Shown: in pieces, positions 22,101 to 37,100 of the stretch
How positions within the stretch are numbered: the stretch's first letter is position 1
Layout: every line of letters begins with the position of its first letter
Assembly: GCA_050084985.1 (NCBI GenBank)
Contig: JBITNC010000002.1
Span: forward strand, 22,816,001-22,880,000
DNA length: 64,000 nucleotides
Reading direction: 5' to 3'
Source of the DNA: Nageia nagi
Lineage: Eukaryota; Pinophyta
The notes under the pieces: generated by a model
The model's database searches: none
Told to the model about the DNA's origin: nothing
What the model saw: the letters and a program-made list of their open reading frames with translations, nothing else
Translations under genes and position numbers: made by a program

Positions 22101-25100
22101 ATCATATAGAATAAGATGCATCTCATATAGGCTTGCACTTTCATATTAGAATGCACTTCTAGATTGCGTATCATCTAGGTCATTCCATTGTATGCATTTG
22201 ATCATCATAGCAAATCTCATCGAGTCTTTCAATCATGTCATCTTCGCATTTTCATCTTTTCAATTGCTTTCTTTTGCTTCTTTGCATCTTTTCATCCTCA
22301 TCATTTCATCAACTTTTTTTTGTCTGATCAAGAATCTAAATTTTGTCATGTTAATCAAATGTTTCATGTCTAGATTAGTCTTGTGCCTAGTTATTGCATA
22401 TCATACTAGTTGCATCTCATAAAAAATCTCAAAAATAACAGCGTCCACGTTGTTGCAAAAAAAAAACAGGACAGGTACATGAATCAAAATCAGAATGAAA
22501 CATATTTAGTCTCAGCTAGGGCAGATTTAGATTCAGCTAGGGGCAAGTTCAGGGTCAGAAAGAATTCAGCTAGGGGCAGGTTCAGAGTCAGAATGAATTC
22601 AGCTGGGGCAGATTCAGTTTCAGCTAGGGGCAGGAAACAAATCGGATACCAAACTCAGAAGGTAGAGTTCAAAATCAAAAATAGAAAGGAGTTCTATATC
22701 AGATTATTTAGGATGTTAGAAATCATCAATCAGAAGGGCATCCATGTCATTCCAGTTCAGTATCTGCAGTGTCAAAGTCGTGCAAATCAATTCAACGCAG
22801 CTCATTTCAGAGGCACATAAGTAAGTACAGGTATAGTATACCATCTCAAACTTACTCATATTTCAGATATCTATATGTTTTAACATAATTGCAGAAGATT
22901 ATTTTTGAAAATATATGATCTATGCAGGTATGTTTCATTTAAGTTTTGCAGACTATCTTTCTCAATAAAGTTTTGCCTTAGTTCCCCCAATGAAGGATTC
23001 TCTAGGGGAAACCAAGTCAAAAAGGGGGCATGGAGGAGGCAACAAGTTGGCGACATCCACAAGCTATTCATAGAAGTACTCCTTAAATTCAGTTGAAAAA
23101 TTTTCTGCACTTCTCTTTTACTCTTTGGATTATGCAATTTCAATGTTTTCCATTACATATCGAAAGAGGGGTAAATGTAGCCACCTAAAAATGATTTCTT
23201 GTTTATTAATAAATCATATTTTAGGTGTCTAAGAAATATATTATTTAAATCATGCAAATATATATAATAGCAAGACTAATGTGCTAATCATATGCTTAAT
23301 ATGTGTTAATCAAGGCTAATATCTCTTAATCATGTTTATATCTATAATTATCTTGAGAATATCATTAATATTGCATGTTCTTCTATAATTCTATTGAGAG
23401 ATTATTATTATTTCAAAGTCATCTCTCACTATCTTCTATGTCTTTGCAAGTATAAAAGCAGATGCACAACACAATAACCACAATCAGATCTCTCTAACCA
23501 CTATCAAATCTCTTTGATAGGTGGTTGGCCATACGTTATAATTATGGTGTCTCTCGACACCACCTATCTGAGAATTTGTTATGCTCTAAACTTTATGTTG
23601 CTATCTTTGTTATTTGTCTTCATACTACAAATCCCACAACATGCACGGAGTGAGGTGACTGTTGACACGGCATCCAAATCGTGCTTCTTTGCAATTCAGG
23701 GCAACAGATCTAAGGGACATCAAGCATAGATCCAAGTCATTGAACATCTATACAACTTTGTCCCAAATCCGATCCAATCCTCAACACATTTGAATCACAT
23801 TTTGAAGATTGCATGCTTCTCATATCAAGTGCATACTTTCTTGGTATTATTTGATAGCCTTGATAAGTGATTTGCACCTTATATTATAGATATGTATTTA
23901 CTATATTTATTACTGTAAATCATTATTTAGAATCTACACCTTCACCACTCCAGTATTAGGCGAATGTTATACCAATAGAAAACAATGGTAATATTGGAGT
24001 AAGAGACTTGCTTTATTACATTCCTTAATCAAGTATAAATGGAAGAGAGAACCTAAAAATAGAAAAGGGTTCCTAAAAATAACATATATCTATAATTAAC
24101 TAGTATCCTATAATTAACAACTAATCTCTAATTAACTACTAATGTATTATTATTTTAACATACTCCCCATAATACATTAGGCCTTCAAAGAACATGAGAG
24201 GAAGCTCTGAAAGTATTCAAACTTTCCACAATCAAAAGATTTAGTGAAAACATTTGCATCTTGGTCTTTTGTGCAAATGTAATCGAATGTTGTGTAGTGA
24301 AACATGGTAACAAATGAAGTGCACTTGTATCTCAATATGTTTGGTATGCTCACAAAAAATAGGATCCCGAACCAATTTCAATACACCCTAATTGTTGCAG
24401 TGTAGAATGGTAGGTTGGCTCTTTAATATTCCAATATCTATCAAAATGCGATGTAATCATACTACCTCACGAACATCTACAACAACATGGTATTCCGACT
24501 TTGTGGTAAATTTTCATGTTATGCTCTGTTTCTTGCTACTTCAATAAAGCAATCTATATCCAAGAAGGAACACATATCTAATCGTTGATCTTCTATCATC
24601 CAAGGATTCTCCATAATCTACATCAATGTATCCAATCAAAAAGAACTTATCATTCTTCTTGTACTCCTAGGTCATAACGATCAATACCACAAATATATCT
24701 CAACACATGCTTACCCGATGTCCATTGTGCTTTCTTAGGTTTGTGCATAAACCTAGAAAGATAGTTAACATCATAGCAAATATCTGGCTTGATATATGAA
24801 AGGTAAATTAACCCTCCAATCAATTGACGATAGAGAGGTGCATCTACTTGTGGAGAACTATCATGGTGTGATAGATGTAAGCTAGGTTCAATAGGTGTGG
24901 GCACGTACTAACACTCTATCATCCTGAACTTCTCCATCTACCTCTTGATATACTTCATTTGTAAAACAAATATGTGCCCCTACATCTGTCAAACCTCCAA
25001 TCCAAGGCAATAATGAAGTGAAGCAATATCAATCATGTTGAATAGTTTCTTGATGTTATCCTTACAAGATAGGATCAACTCCTCATCAACATACATAATC

Positions 25101-28100
25101 ACAATGACTCTCCCCCGCCCCCACAAGTTATTGAAGGTAGAGATTAGAATCATAAGGACTCCTTAAAAGCCATGTTGTAGTAAGTTCTCATCAATGTTAA
25201 GTACCAAGCTCTTGGAGCTTGTTTTAAGCCATGCAAAGACTTTATCAATCTACACACTTTTCCTTTGCCTAGATCAACAACAAATCCTTCATGCTATTGC
25301 ATGTAGACTTCTTCCTCCAAGTCTCCGTTCAAGAAGGCACTCTCACATCTATATGATGGACTTTCTAGCTAACTTGTGCAACCATTGCAAACGCAATCCT
25401 GATGGTTTTCATCTTGGTTATGGAAGCAGAGGTCTCATAATCTATTCCTTCATCTTGGGCATATCCCTTTGCAACTAGTTGTGCCTTGTGTTTGTTGATT
25501 GTTGTATCAGCTTTGTACTTTGTCTTGAACACCCACTTGCACCCAATAGCTTTCTTCCTTGGTGGAAGATCTACTAATTCCCAATGTGCTATTTCTCATC
25601 AAGGCATCATACTTAGCCTTCATGGCTGATTTCCAATGGAGTAAATCAAAGGACTCACAAACCGTCTAAGGTTTAGAACTATTCACCATCGTGCTCATTA
25701 ATGCTAGATTCACTTCCTCTTGAGCCATGCTACATGTCCTTGGTCTAGAAGTAGAAGTGATTGGTAAAGCACTCAAATGTGAATCCTGCACTGTCCTCTT
25801 ATACTAAGTTGGTCGACTAGAGTGATAAGGTGGCAAACACATAATAGGATCTACTCCTCTCCCAACATCTTCATCGTCATGAATGATGATAGGATCACTA
25901 TCAAGAACAGGTGGCATTGCAAGTGGATTGGTTGGAGAATCACTAGTCTCATCGAAGATAACATCTTTGTTCACATATATCTTCCACGTAGTAGGATCCA
26001 TGAGCCTATAGCCTTTAGATTTGCTACCATATCTGAGAAGAATGTACCTCAAAGATTCGTCTTCCAACTACATTTGTTTCTCTTTGGGAATGTGCCTATA
26101 GGATGCAGCTTTGCTCCTCACCATCTCTACAATGGTAAGATTTTCTTCTTAAGGAAGTCCATTTTGTTGTGGTGTGTATAATGTGGTCAATTACTATTGA
26201 ATCCCATTATATTTCAAGAATGCAGAAAACTCGTTTGATGTGTACTCTCCCCCTCGATCTAAGCGGAGTACAAGGATTTGTTGACTAGTGGCATTCTCCA
26301 CACAAGCCTTGAACTCCTTGAAGTAGTCAAAGGTCTTTGACTTTGCTTTCAATCAATACACCCACATCTTCCAAAAGTAACCATCAATAAAAACAAGAAA
26401 TATCGGTAGCCAATGTGGTTGGCTTTAATGGGACACACAAATCAAAATGAATCACATTAAGAAGTCCCTTAGCACGATGGGTGCTATTCTAAAAAAGGTA
26501 CCCTATGTTGTTTTCCTACGATGCAAGAAGAACAAATAGGTGTAGGAGAAGTAAGAGAGGATAGACCATGGACCGTATTCTTCTGCTGCAAGGTAATCAA
26601 GTAGTTGGAATTAATGTGTCCATATCTGCAGTGCCAAAGAGTGGTGTCATTCAAAGCATTAACAGTTCGTGCCTGATAGTTGGAAGCCACAATCCGAGAA
26701 TCTTTTGATTCATCTTGAATGAGACAATGTTTCTTCCCATCCAAAGTATCAAACTTCACTCTGAGGTTGTGATCCAACATTTGATTGCCAAACAAGAGAT
26801 TCTTTATAAGTCCTGGCATATACAAGACTTCCTTAATCTGACAATTATGCTTCCCAAGACGAATTTGCACATCTCCTTTCCCCTCAATGGCATAGGGTGT
26901 GTCATCTCCCAATTGTACTTGACCAAGATAGGATTTCTCATCCAAAGAAATGAATGAATCCTTCTAGCCAATCAGGTGCTTGGTAGCACCAAAATCCACA
27001 TACCAAGTGGTGGTTATGGATGGTTGCTCTTAATGGCAAGAGCAAAATCTTTTGTCTCCTCTTCTTCTTCAGCAATAGCAACATTCCATTGTTGTTGTCC
27101 TTGTGGTCTTTGATTTCTCCATTCTCCTTTGTTCTTCGAACGAGGTCCTTTATGTTTTTGATTCTTATCACTCGAAAAGCCTTGAGTGAAAGAATTGTAC
27201 CAAAAATCTTACAATTCATGCCCATTCTTTTCACAAATCTAGCAACTCTTTTTCGATGTGTCAATGTATTATGACTTATTGTTTCCCTTTTGTTGCTTCT
27301 TGCCTTTCTGAGTGGACACCATTCCATGCTTTTCTTCATTCAAATTCTCGTGCAAGGCCTTTTCTTGTTGCAACATATTCACCAACTCTTCAAAGTTTGG
27401 CTTTTGTTTGGTGATGTTCAAGGATGTCACAAACATCTGATATGACTCCGAGAGTGCTCTCAAGACAATGGGTACAAGGAGCTTATCTTCCACCATCTCT
27501 CCTAATGCTTGTGGGGAGGCACATAGTTTTGCAACTCAATGAAGAAAAGAATCCAACTTCTCCCCCCACTTCAAATTTAAACTATGTAAATTTTCTTGAG
27601 GATGAAGAATTTAATTTTGATTAAAACACTTGCTGCAATTTTTTGCAAGCTTCAGTAGCATCCTTGGAATCACAAACATGGGGTTGGACATCATCCGAGA
27701 TTCCAAGGAGGATCATACACACCTTTTTGTTGCATTGGTCAAACTCTTTTTGTGGATCTCTTGCAATTTTTTAGGCATGTCTCAAGCCCATCAACAATGT
27801 CCCACAAGCCTTCAAATTCAAGAATGGCTTGAATTTTTGTTTTCTAAGCAACATAATTATTTCCTTTCAACACTTGAAAGTCATGGAGGAGGATTTTTGG
27901 AGCAGTTTGTGCCATTTTTCAACAAATATCAAGGATTTGTCCACTTTACATAGATCCTATATAGGATTTTCTAGGATCCAAGCCCAAAACTGCGAAATAG
28001 AGCCCAATTCATGGAGTATTTGATGGCTTTGACAACAAATTTCAATCTCTACTTTGGCAGATCAAGAAACTCCACATTGGTCACTCCTTTTCATAATGTG

Positions 28101-31100
28101 TACAGAAAGCATTCGATGCCCTTCAACAACATTCTTCTCGTCTGCAATGCACAATCTTCATTGTCTGCAATGCCCAATCTTCACCATCTACCGTAAAGAA
28201 TACTTCCACACCTCCATATCTTCGCAAGAAAGAAAAAAACTTCCATAAGCTTATTGGTGATATAGGGATAGCTTCTTACGAGAAGGCTATGATAACATGA
28301 AAGATTGGAATAACATACTTGCTTTATTACATTCCTAATGAGAATGCCTTGGGAAACGTTTTTTGGGTGTTCCTTGTTTTTGGGGAACAACCCACACATT
28401 CCCAGAAACGCCCTAGGGAGTGGGAAACCATTCCCTCTTTGTGGGTTCTTCAAGAATGCCAGGGAGAATGCCTAGCCATTCCTAGGAGCAGCCAAGGAAC
28501 GATTGGCCATTCCCGACAACATCTAGGGGTTCCCTAAGTTATGGGCAACCAATCAACTTGAAAAAAAAATCACTTCAAAATTAAAAAATAAAGTGCGAAA
28601 TTAAAAGGGGATAGGTCCCACTAACGCTGCTACCAAGGCTGCCCCCCCCCGGCAACCCCCCCCCCCAAAGCCGCATATCGATGCAACTGGCGCTTCACAT
28701 GTGAAGTAGGATCATCAAGGCGCGCACCACCATGCACCATGCATTGCTATACTACCACATCCATGCACCATCATGCAAAAGAACATCACTTTATACTCAC
28801 TTTTGGCATTTTGATTTGACATATTCATGTCAAAGTCTAGTCTATGTGTTTACTTAGTACTATTTAATTTTAGTATTTACAGTTTTATTACTATGATTTC
28901 AGACTTCAGTATTATTGTATTTCTGATTTAAGATTTCACATCAATCATTATCTACTAGACCAATTCAGACTTAATGATATTATGCGATGATTATGTCTAC
29001 AATCTTATGATTATTGATTATGGCTCATTTTGATATTCTGATTCATACATGATTTCTAATTTCAGTCCCAAGTTTTGTATAAATGACTGAATTGATAATA
29101 ATAATTAATTAGAAAGTAGAAACAATGAAATTTCAAAAATCTATAAAATTCTAGGATTTTTCACTAGTATTATATTAGTCATTCCCCCTTCCATTTCCAA
29201 GGCATTCCTAAAAATGATCTCCATCGTTCCCCGTTCCTAGGAATGTGTTCCTCTTCCAGGGGCCTTGTGGAACCTTGGAAAAAACAAATTAGAAAGAAAG
29301 CTCGATACCCAATCAAGGTCTGTAAGATATGAGAATAACTCTTCCATTACCATACAAACCTCTCCTATGGCACAAATAAATATTGTATTTTTGGCAACAA
29401 TAAATACATAAATCAAATAAGACAAGTCCTAGGACCTAGGATATATGCAATCCCTCTCTAAGTTCAAGCCATGTCAATTTGGCAGGCACTCATTGCTACA
29501 TAGTTCTCAAAAAAGCAGTTCTGTAAGAGAAATTAAATTAACTTTTGAAACCAATTATCCTAGTAAAACATTCATGGGGGCAGGATTTGTCATAAGAACA
29601 TCACTTTGGCAGCCTAAAGAATCTAAGTTTCTAACACTTAATAAAGCAAAATGAAAATCTTGTATTGTTAAGGAAGTTTAAACCCCACAATGATATAAAA
29701 TCACATCAATTATCTGACAACACTCTTGAAAGAACGCTAAAGCCAACCTACTACGCAGCATGTCACAAACATGGCTGGATATATTCCAAATCACAGAAGC
29801 CCATCCAACAATCAGATGAACCAGATTATGGATTCTTATTAAATATAAAATAGAATCTCGTCCACTGTTGTCTTGTAGTTTATAATGCAATGTATGAAAC
29901 AGTAACACAAAAACATAATATAGTAATATACACTGCGCCAATATGACTTCCATAGCAATATCGGCAACAAACAAGTAAGAAAAAATCAAGACACCGGTTA
30001 CCACAAATCATGTGCCAGCTAAAAGATGGTAATTTCTGAACCAAACAAAAAGAATCAAACAAATTGAACGGCACAATGTACTCAAATAACTTATCTTTGC
30101 TATAAAATGGTTCTCAACATTTAATGTGTATATCTAATATCTAGTTTATTTATCATAGGAAACATCACCTAGTCCCACTATGGAAGTCAAGATTTACATA
30201 GATATACACTGCTCCCTTACAGAATTGTCAACATGAAATGAATACCTATATATAGGTAGGGATGAAGGATGAATCTTATTACTTAATTGGATGTACAACA
30301 TGCATAATTGCATTCTAAATTGATTCACAAAAACTTCAATCCTTCATAAAAACTTATATGCACACCATTTTCTTTGCGCTAGATTTACCTAGACAGAAAT
30401 AAGAAGTCAAAAACTCACCAAAACTTGGGACAGACTGAGAATCACTAGATCCATGCTCCTTGGACGGTTGCACCAACGTGCACAGAGGATGTGAAAAGGT
30501 GTCCCTACATTCAACAACATGATATGTCAGTAACATTGGTTAGAAAGTGTCACAAACTTTCTTGAAATTCTAGGCATCAAAGTTTTTTTGTTGGCTTTTA
30601 GTGCTGATGACCAGGGTAGTAATGTCCAATATGGGTGCTTCCACAATCAGTAGAAAGAAAAGCATATGCTCAATCTCAAGATAAGTACCATCTCAGAATG
30701 ATAAATGGACCAATCCAAATATTTTGCATCAAGCCGTTTAAGAATGAAAGAGCATACAGAACAGCTGAGTAAGTTCTCCGTGTGCATCAATAGAGCAAAG
30801 CTCAATGTCTAAATAAGAATCTAGGAAAATCAGTCACATTCAGAGGGTAATACTTGATGTTAAATTATTGAACAATTCCGTTAACTGTTGTGATCCTAGA
30901 CACAAAATATAATTTATGTTAGGAGTTAGGTGAATTTTGTTTGTTAGTTCAAGGTCCTAGTCATTAGCTATTACGGAGAAATAAAGTGTCTTGTGGTTCA
31001 ATGTATCTAGACCTCATTATGTATCTTCTAGAACAAGCATCCTTTTACTATAAATAAGAATGCTATCTATGTAAAAGGTATATATTCATTTGTCACATAT

Positions 31101-34100
31101 TGGAAGAGTGATCTCTTCCAACTACGGAGCTGCAGGGGCAAAGACAGTCCATATTGGGTGTACAGGTGTTCCCATTCCTATTTTGATGCTATCTCATATG
31201 AAACTCAGGCTACCTGGCAGGCTGAGGCTTACATTTAATTACAAGCATCTCTATTTTTATTTTCCTTAACTTTATCATCCTGGATAGCCAAGTTTTCTGT
31301 GTATATATTATCCCACTATGAGATCTAGGCTACTGGGTGCTTATATTTAATTGTAAAGCACCACTTTTATATATTTTGTTAAGTTTCATGTAAAAATGTT
31401 GCAGTACATAATCTTTCCACACTTCAGGAGCAACAGAAAACATTGGTATTAAAAGTACAAAATCATATTGATGATTATTACAACTGAAAACTTGAGACAG
31501 CAAAATCAGACTAAAAGAATCACACAAAACATGTCACTGACCAACACACCAGTGACACCACATCCAAGATTAGGACGCCATTTTTCGTAGTTGACCAAAC
31601 AGAAAAAGAATCAAGAAAACACATTAGTTGTATCTGCATCATTCAAGAAATAGGTAACAAGGCAATTCTTTACAAAAAGAATATTTCAAAGAATGGCTAG
31701 ATTTTGTAAGCAAGCACTTGATGAAAAAACTCAAGCATACAGCAATCATTAATTTGTTGTAGTAGGTTAATGGCCAGCTACTAAAGCTGCATTCTGCACC
31801 ATGAAACCAGTTACTTTGGCGCCATATTTAGTATATCAATGTGTTTATGTGGGTGATCAATTCTGCAAATCTAAGAATTTTTTCTGAATCAAACTAGCCT
31901 CGAGCAGAAACATCTCTGCAATGGTATTCTCTAAAGCTTTCCTTCATTTCTTGATAATTGATGGAAAGTGGAAACCATGTTTTGGATTCAATGAATAAGC
32001 TGCCATCTGAAGAAAGTTTTATATTGCCCGATATCCTTTGTCTAATTGCCATTAAAAGCCACAATTGGATTTTTGGCTATATGGTATCATATGTATGTGT
32101 TTATATTCTCCAATTTCCTTTGTCTAATTGCTTGAAATTCAATTAAAAGCCACAATTAGATTCATAACTGCATCGTATCACATGTGTATAGTTTGTGGCT
32201 ACATAGTGAATAACCTGTACAAATAGGGTTGTGCAACTGCAGACACTACAGCAGCCTCCCTAAACTCATCAGCTGCCTTCAACTTAACCTTACTGCCTTA
32301 ACCTGACTTTGGACAATTTCAACTTAAACCCAGCAACTTTGCCTACATCTTTAGTGTATTGTTGAGTGCAAGCATACAGCATGTGGTCACATTTTCCTAG
32401 CTCCATGAAAAACATGTGCCTCACCTAGGACAACCTCCACATTGAATCGTCCTCTAATACATCATGAAAAAGCTTGAAATGGAAAACGTTAAGCTAGAAT
32501 GAATGAAGTGATCACAGAAGCTTAGATGCCAACATGAGACGGCAAGCTGCCGGTGACGTAATACAGATGAAAAGGTTGAACTCTTGGAGGTAGTTCAGTT
32601 GAAGTGGCGTTCGGTTGAAGTGGCAGAAGCATCAGTTGAACCAACAGTGGGCAATGTAAAAAGACCATTAAGCGGCAAGATAATGGTTACAGAAGTGGTG
32701 CTGATTGAGTAGTGGACCACGGGACCGTCAACCTCTGTCTTCAGACTCTCCCCAAAACCTAACCTCTTCAATAGGCACCAGCTAAGGCTTTTGGTGGTGC
32801 CGTAGCACTGCAGTGAGTTAACAAAACTGGCAACTCTACTGTGGGGAAAGGTTCAATTTTCGCCCTTGGCAGTTTACTCACCTCATGCCACATGGTCAAC
32901 CCTATCCCTTGTTGGAGCTCTCACCTCGAGGAACTGAACTATTGAATTGTAGGACCCTCAAGCTCTGCCTTCAGGCTCTCCCCAGAACCTAACCTCCTTG
33001 GCAGGTGCCTCCACCACCAGCTCAGACATTTGGTTCAACAGTAGCAATCCGGTGTGTTTAAAGTGCCTAAGGTGGCATGCAGAGATGTGAAAACAACAAA
33101 GATCGTAGGTATCGCAAGTGCATCAACAATTCAAAGAGCAGCGACAGGAGGAGGTGCAAGGGATGGTCGATTAGCCACTACCCATGATGATGTCCGCTGT
33201 GTACCTTGAGCATATATGGCAATAATGAAAATATATATGACTTTTTCTTAAGGTTATATGGATTACAACCATGTAGCGTAGTTTTTTGTATAGACATATA
33301 CAAAATTGATGGAGTGCTTTGACCCATGTTGTAAGTTTGTCTCCTCTTGTTTGGTTGGTTGGTTAAAGATTATATGCAAGGTAGTAACTTTAAGCATGGC
33401 CAGAGGATCCAAGTTACTCTTGTATGAAGATCTTATATAAAGATGCAATCATTCTTAAGAAAAATGATTTACTAAAGAGATCATTTTTAAGAATTTTTCT
33501 TAATAAAATCAAATGTTTCTTAACTGATATTGCTATATCAGATAATAAACATGATTGAATAAATATATTTACGCCGAGAGGCGTTTCTACAGCTGCAGCA
33601 TGGAGGTGGAGTGGGGGAGCAAAATGTCGCATGTGAGTCCGTCCGTTAAACAATTAGCGGGAAAATAATTTTTTTAAAATTAAAAATTTTAAGCCGACTG
33701 AAATATTAAAAGACACATCTTTTCAAAAATTATTATATAAATGGAAGGAAGAATATCCAACATCATAAAAATTCATTCCCAAATCAATCAAGAGATGCAG
33801 TGAATTCGAACAAGCAAAGTTGGAACAAAAGATTGTAAAAACAGAAGAGAACTTTAATTTTATTGTAAGTTAATTCTCTGCTATTGTAAATATATTTTTA
33901 CTGTAATATTTCTTATTTCTTATTTTACATACAATTTATACTCTGAATTCTTTTGCGCTTCTTATTTTACTGATATATCAATACCAAGAAATGAGATAGG
34001 TGCCTCGAAATGATATCTCTCGGCGTTTTTTGATATATAAGGGGTTATATCAAAGCTAGTATTAATATTCCGACATGTAATCTCACATATTTGTAAATAT

Positions 34101-37100
34101 GGAAATGTTTTATTGCTATTTACTTTAATTTCATTAATTCATATTAGTTTAAAAATAAAATAACATTTGGTGAATTATTAAAAGGTCTGTTATATTCTAT
34201 TTACTTTTATTCCAGTTTTTATCTTATAGATATTATACACAAACAGATAGAGTGACATCGGATTGCAATGAAACTCCCTTGGCTATAACTACAGATTACC
34301 TCTTAGCATTAAATATATTAAAAGGTTCAATTAGGATCAAATTTAGTATTTGCATAGACTAAAATTTAATAATATGCAAACTAAATAAAACTTATAGACT
34401 TAATAATAACCAAAATATAGTCGAAAAAGATGAATTTATCAATAGAATATATATAATCGTTCATGTACATAAATTAAAAAAATAACAAAGGCTACAACTG
34501 TATATGTAACCATTGAAGCTACCCGCACACAGGACTTCGATAGGGATATACTATTGCAAATAAGCTCATCCCTTAAGAAGATCTGCTAAGTGACTTTCAA
34601 GCATAGAGTTGTCCAATTGAATGAATTTCTAAGATCTGGAGAGACTTTTTTCAAGATTCCATTCCCAAAAGCATTCTGTCCTAGGATTACATTCATTTAA
34701 GCAAAGACTAGAATAAAGTTTAATTCAAGCCAGTCATGTATCAAAGCTATGATTTGAGGTTTCAACGTGCAATTTTTCTCCCGTTAATAATGTGCATTAT
34801 TTAATATACTAAAAAAAGACCGAACTTAAAATTTGTGTAGTGAAAGTTCAGCCTGAGGCTTGTCTTGTCCAGGTTCTAGTTTTCAACCAAACCTGAAAAA
34901 TAATTTAGCAAGAAACATACATGTTATAAAACTTGCATAGGAGATCTTAAGATTCTCAACTCATTCAGCATGCCTGTTAAAATTGTCAGCACCTTGCATA
35001 CCTCCAGAAATAAATTATTCAATGCAAGACCAAGTCCACCAGTTTAAATTGAACATTGTCAAGTTGCCACGACTGACAGGAAACATTAACATGATCTCCA
35101 AACTCACCAAAGAGAAAATCCACCAACCATGATGTGAGTCATTATCTTTGTCAGTTCTCCACCTGAAACGCTGACCTGCTAAAAGCATTTAAGATTTTAG
35201 CATGTGACTCCCAAATGCAAAAAATTATACAATTTTGTGGCGACTACCACAGAATATTGATTCTTACCCGAGAAAAGTGCAATGACTGGATCAGAAGCTC
35301 AAGCTGAAATTCTGATCAGAAAATCAAAATTGGCATAAAGGAAACTTGCTTACATTGACTTCAAATCAGGTATGAAAGTCAATAATTGTTCTCCCAAGTA
35401 GAATTCTAAATATGAAGCTGTATGGAACTTAAATCAAAAAGCAAACTACATATAATACATGGGATTGGAGCACGAATATAACTTTTAACTTATTCACAAA
35501 CCAGAAACATAATAGATTACTCACCAGAATCTTTGATGCAAAGGAATATGTGGTCAAGTACAACTGCCACCACAGACCGACTTGCTGTTTCACCAGATTT
35601 CTGCGACAAGGAAATTCAAGTGGTCATTCCCCTTGAAAAATACATATCTACTTGAGAGCATTCTCAGTGACTGCTATATAAGACTAAAGTTCAACATTTC
35701 TAAAAATTGAGCAATCAAGGTTATGATATTTCAAAAATACAAAACAATAGTATATAGTATATACCATATAATTACATAATTTTCCCATTTATTTTGGAAT
35801 TCATATGTCAAACCTGTATGGTTATAGGGCCCACATCACCCCTATTCAAGCAAACATAAAACCCTGTCATAAAGCGTAGAAGAGCACGAAGGCCTGTGGC
35901 AAGATGACAACATTCAAATTATGACATAGTGGCAAGATCTGAATAGAACACTTTATGTGCAAGAGATAGAACTCTTGCGACAACATCAATTTGAAGATGA
36001 GAGCAAGCAAACTTCAATATTTATTTCTTTTACAAATTATTGCAGATACGCTACCGATTACAGTGGAACCTAAGCCTCAATTTCTCATCAATTCAAAGTT
36101 CAAATCAAGAAGATTTTAATGTTTATTTTTTTGCAAAAGATTTGGGATGCATTATCCATTCTAGTGGAAGTGAAATCTACAATGAAACAAAATAAAATCC
36201 ATGAAATGTGAAGCAAAGGAACCTATATTATATGTTTACTCAATCATCCAATCATATCCTACCACTAAATTTGCTACAAACCTGGCTCACTTAAAGCTGG
36301 ACACAATGCTTCTGGAACATGCAATTGAACTTCAAGACCAAGTGGGTTATTGTGCTCAGTCCTCTGTATTGTGATCTGAAATTTAAAACCAAGAAAAACA
36401 AATAAGAAGAGGTCATGGCTAATTGATAAAATTAAAAGTTTGGTATATCTCCTGGGATAATATGCATTTCTGATAGAATGTCACCAATTAAATCTTATCA
36501 AAGTTGAGATGAAAAAACATATATACATAGGCTTGCCCTGATATGTTGTCAAGAAATCGTTCACCGCCGAAGAACAACCTCTTAGCACCATCATCATCAC
36601 GTCTGTTATCTCCAAGTGTCATACATTCATCACTGAACATATCCGGATGAGGAAGAAGATCAACAGATAACGAATCCCATTCCAATTTCTGTAATAATAA
36701 GGTACACATTTTTTCAGAATAGCCAAGCAGACACAATTTTAGGCACCATCCATCAGAATAAGCACAAATGGTTGTGCAAATTGATGTATACACAGTAATG
36801 CAAATAAATGTTTACAATATCAATGTTTGGGAATTGCATTCTGAAGAGGTAAACGTTTACCTTAAAAACATAAATGCATTTTTCGTTACTGAAGAAATCT
36901 CTTGCCTCCTTAAGGTTCACAACCTGTAAACGTGAATGCTCAAATCATACTGTAATGTTTTAAAAAGGGAAAATGAATGGAATCGGATATTATGAGAAAA
37001 TGGCATGAATCGAGCACAGTATAAATATTGGCAACACACCTGCCAGTTTTCATTTGTTGTGTATAGGAGAAGATTGCGAATTGTAATTGATGCCATTGGA

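Larger units (their letters stand above)
19536..23938 (+). mobile_element. Complete non-autonomous LTR retrotransposon D
   Basis: Two LTRs (19,536-20,272 and 23,176-23,938) with TG..CA ends are flanked by the exact pentamer CCTTC on both sides (19,531-19,535 and 23,939-23,943). A purine tract AAAGAGGGGTAAA precedes the 3' LTR, so the element reads on the plus strand. The 2.9-kb interior has no protease, reverse transcriptase or integrase motifs. It therefore depended on enzymes from another element, as LARD-type or large gag-only elements do. It lies in intron 14 of the host gene. Confidence 0.92.
23986..28336 (-). mobile_element. Decayed Ty1/copia element E
   Basis: On the minus strand: truncated 5' LTR end (28,336-28,298), primer site TGTTATCATAGCC (28,297-28,285; two differences from TGGTATCAGAGCC), gag, protease, integrase, reverse transcriptase/RNase H, purine tract ATGGGGAGTA (24,170-24,161), and a short 3' LTR (24,160-23,986). 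Frames are broken throughout. It sits in intron 14, 47 bp from element D. Its 5' LTR is cut off at about 28,336. Confidence 0.85.

Noticed and set aside
22188-22422. Two overlapping hydrophobic plus-strand frames that look like membrane peptides
   Set aside because: The T-rich composition of the element D interior explains them; frames overlap and have no other support.
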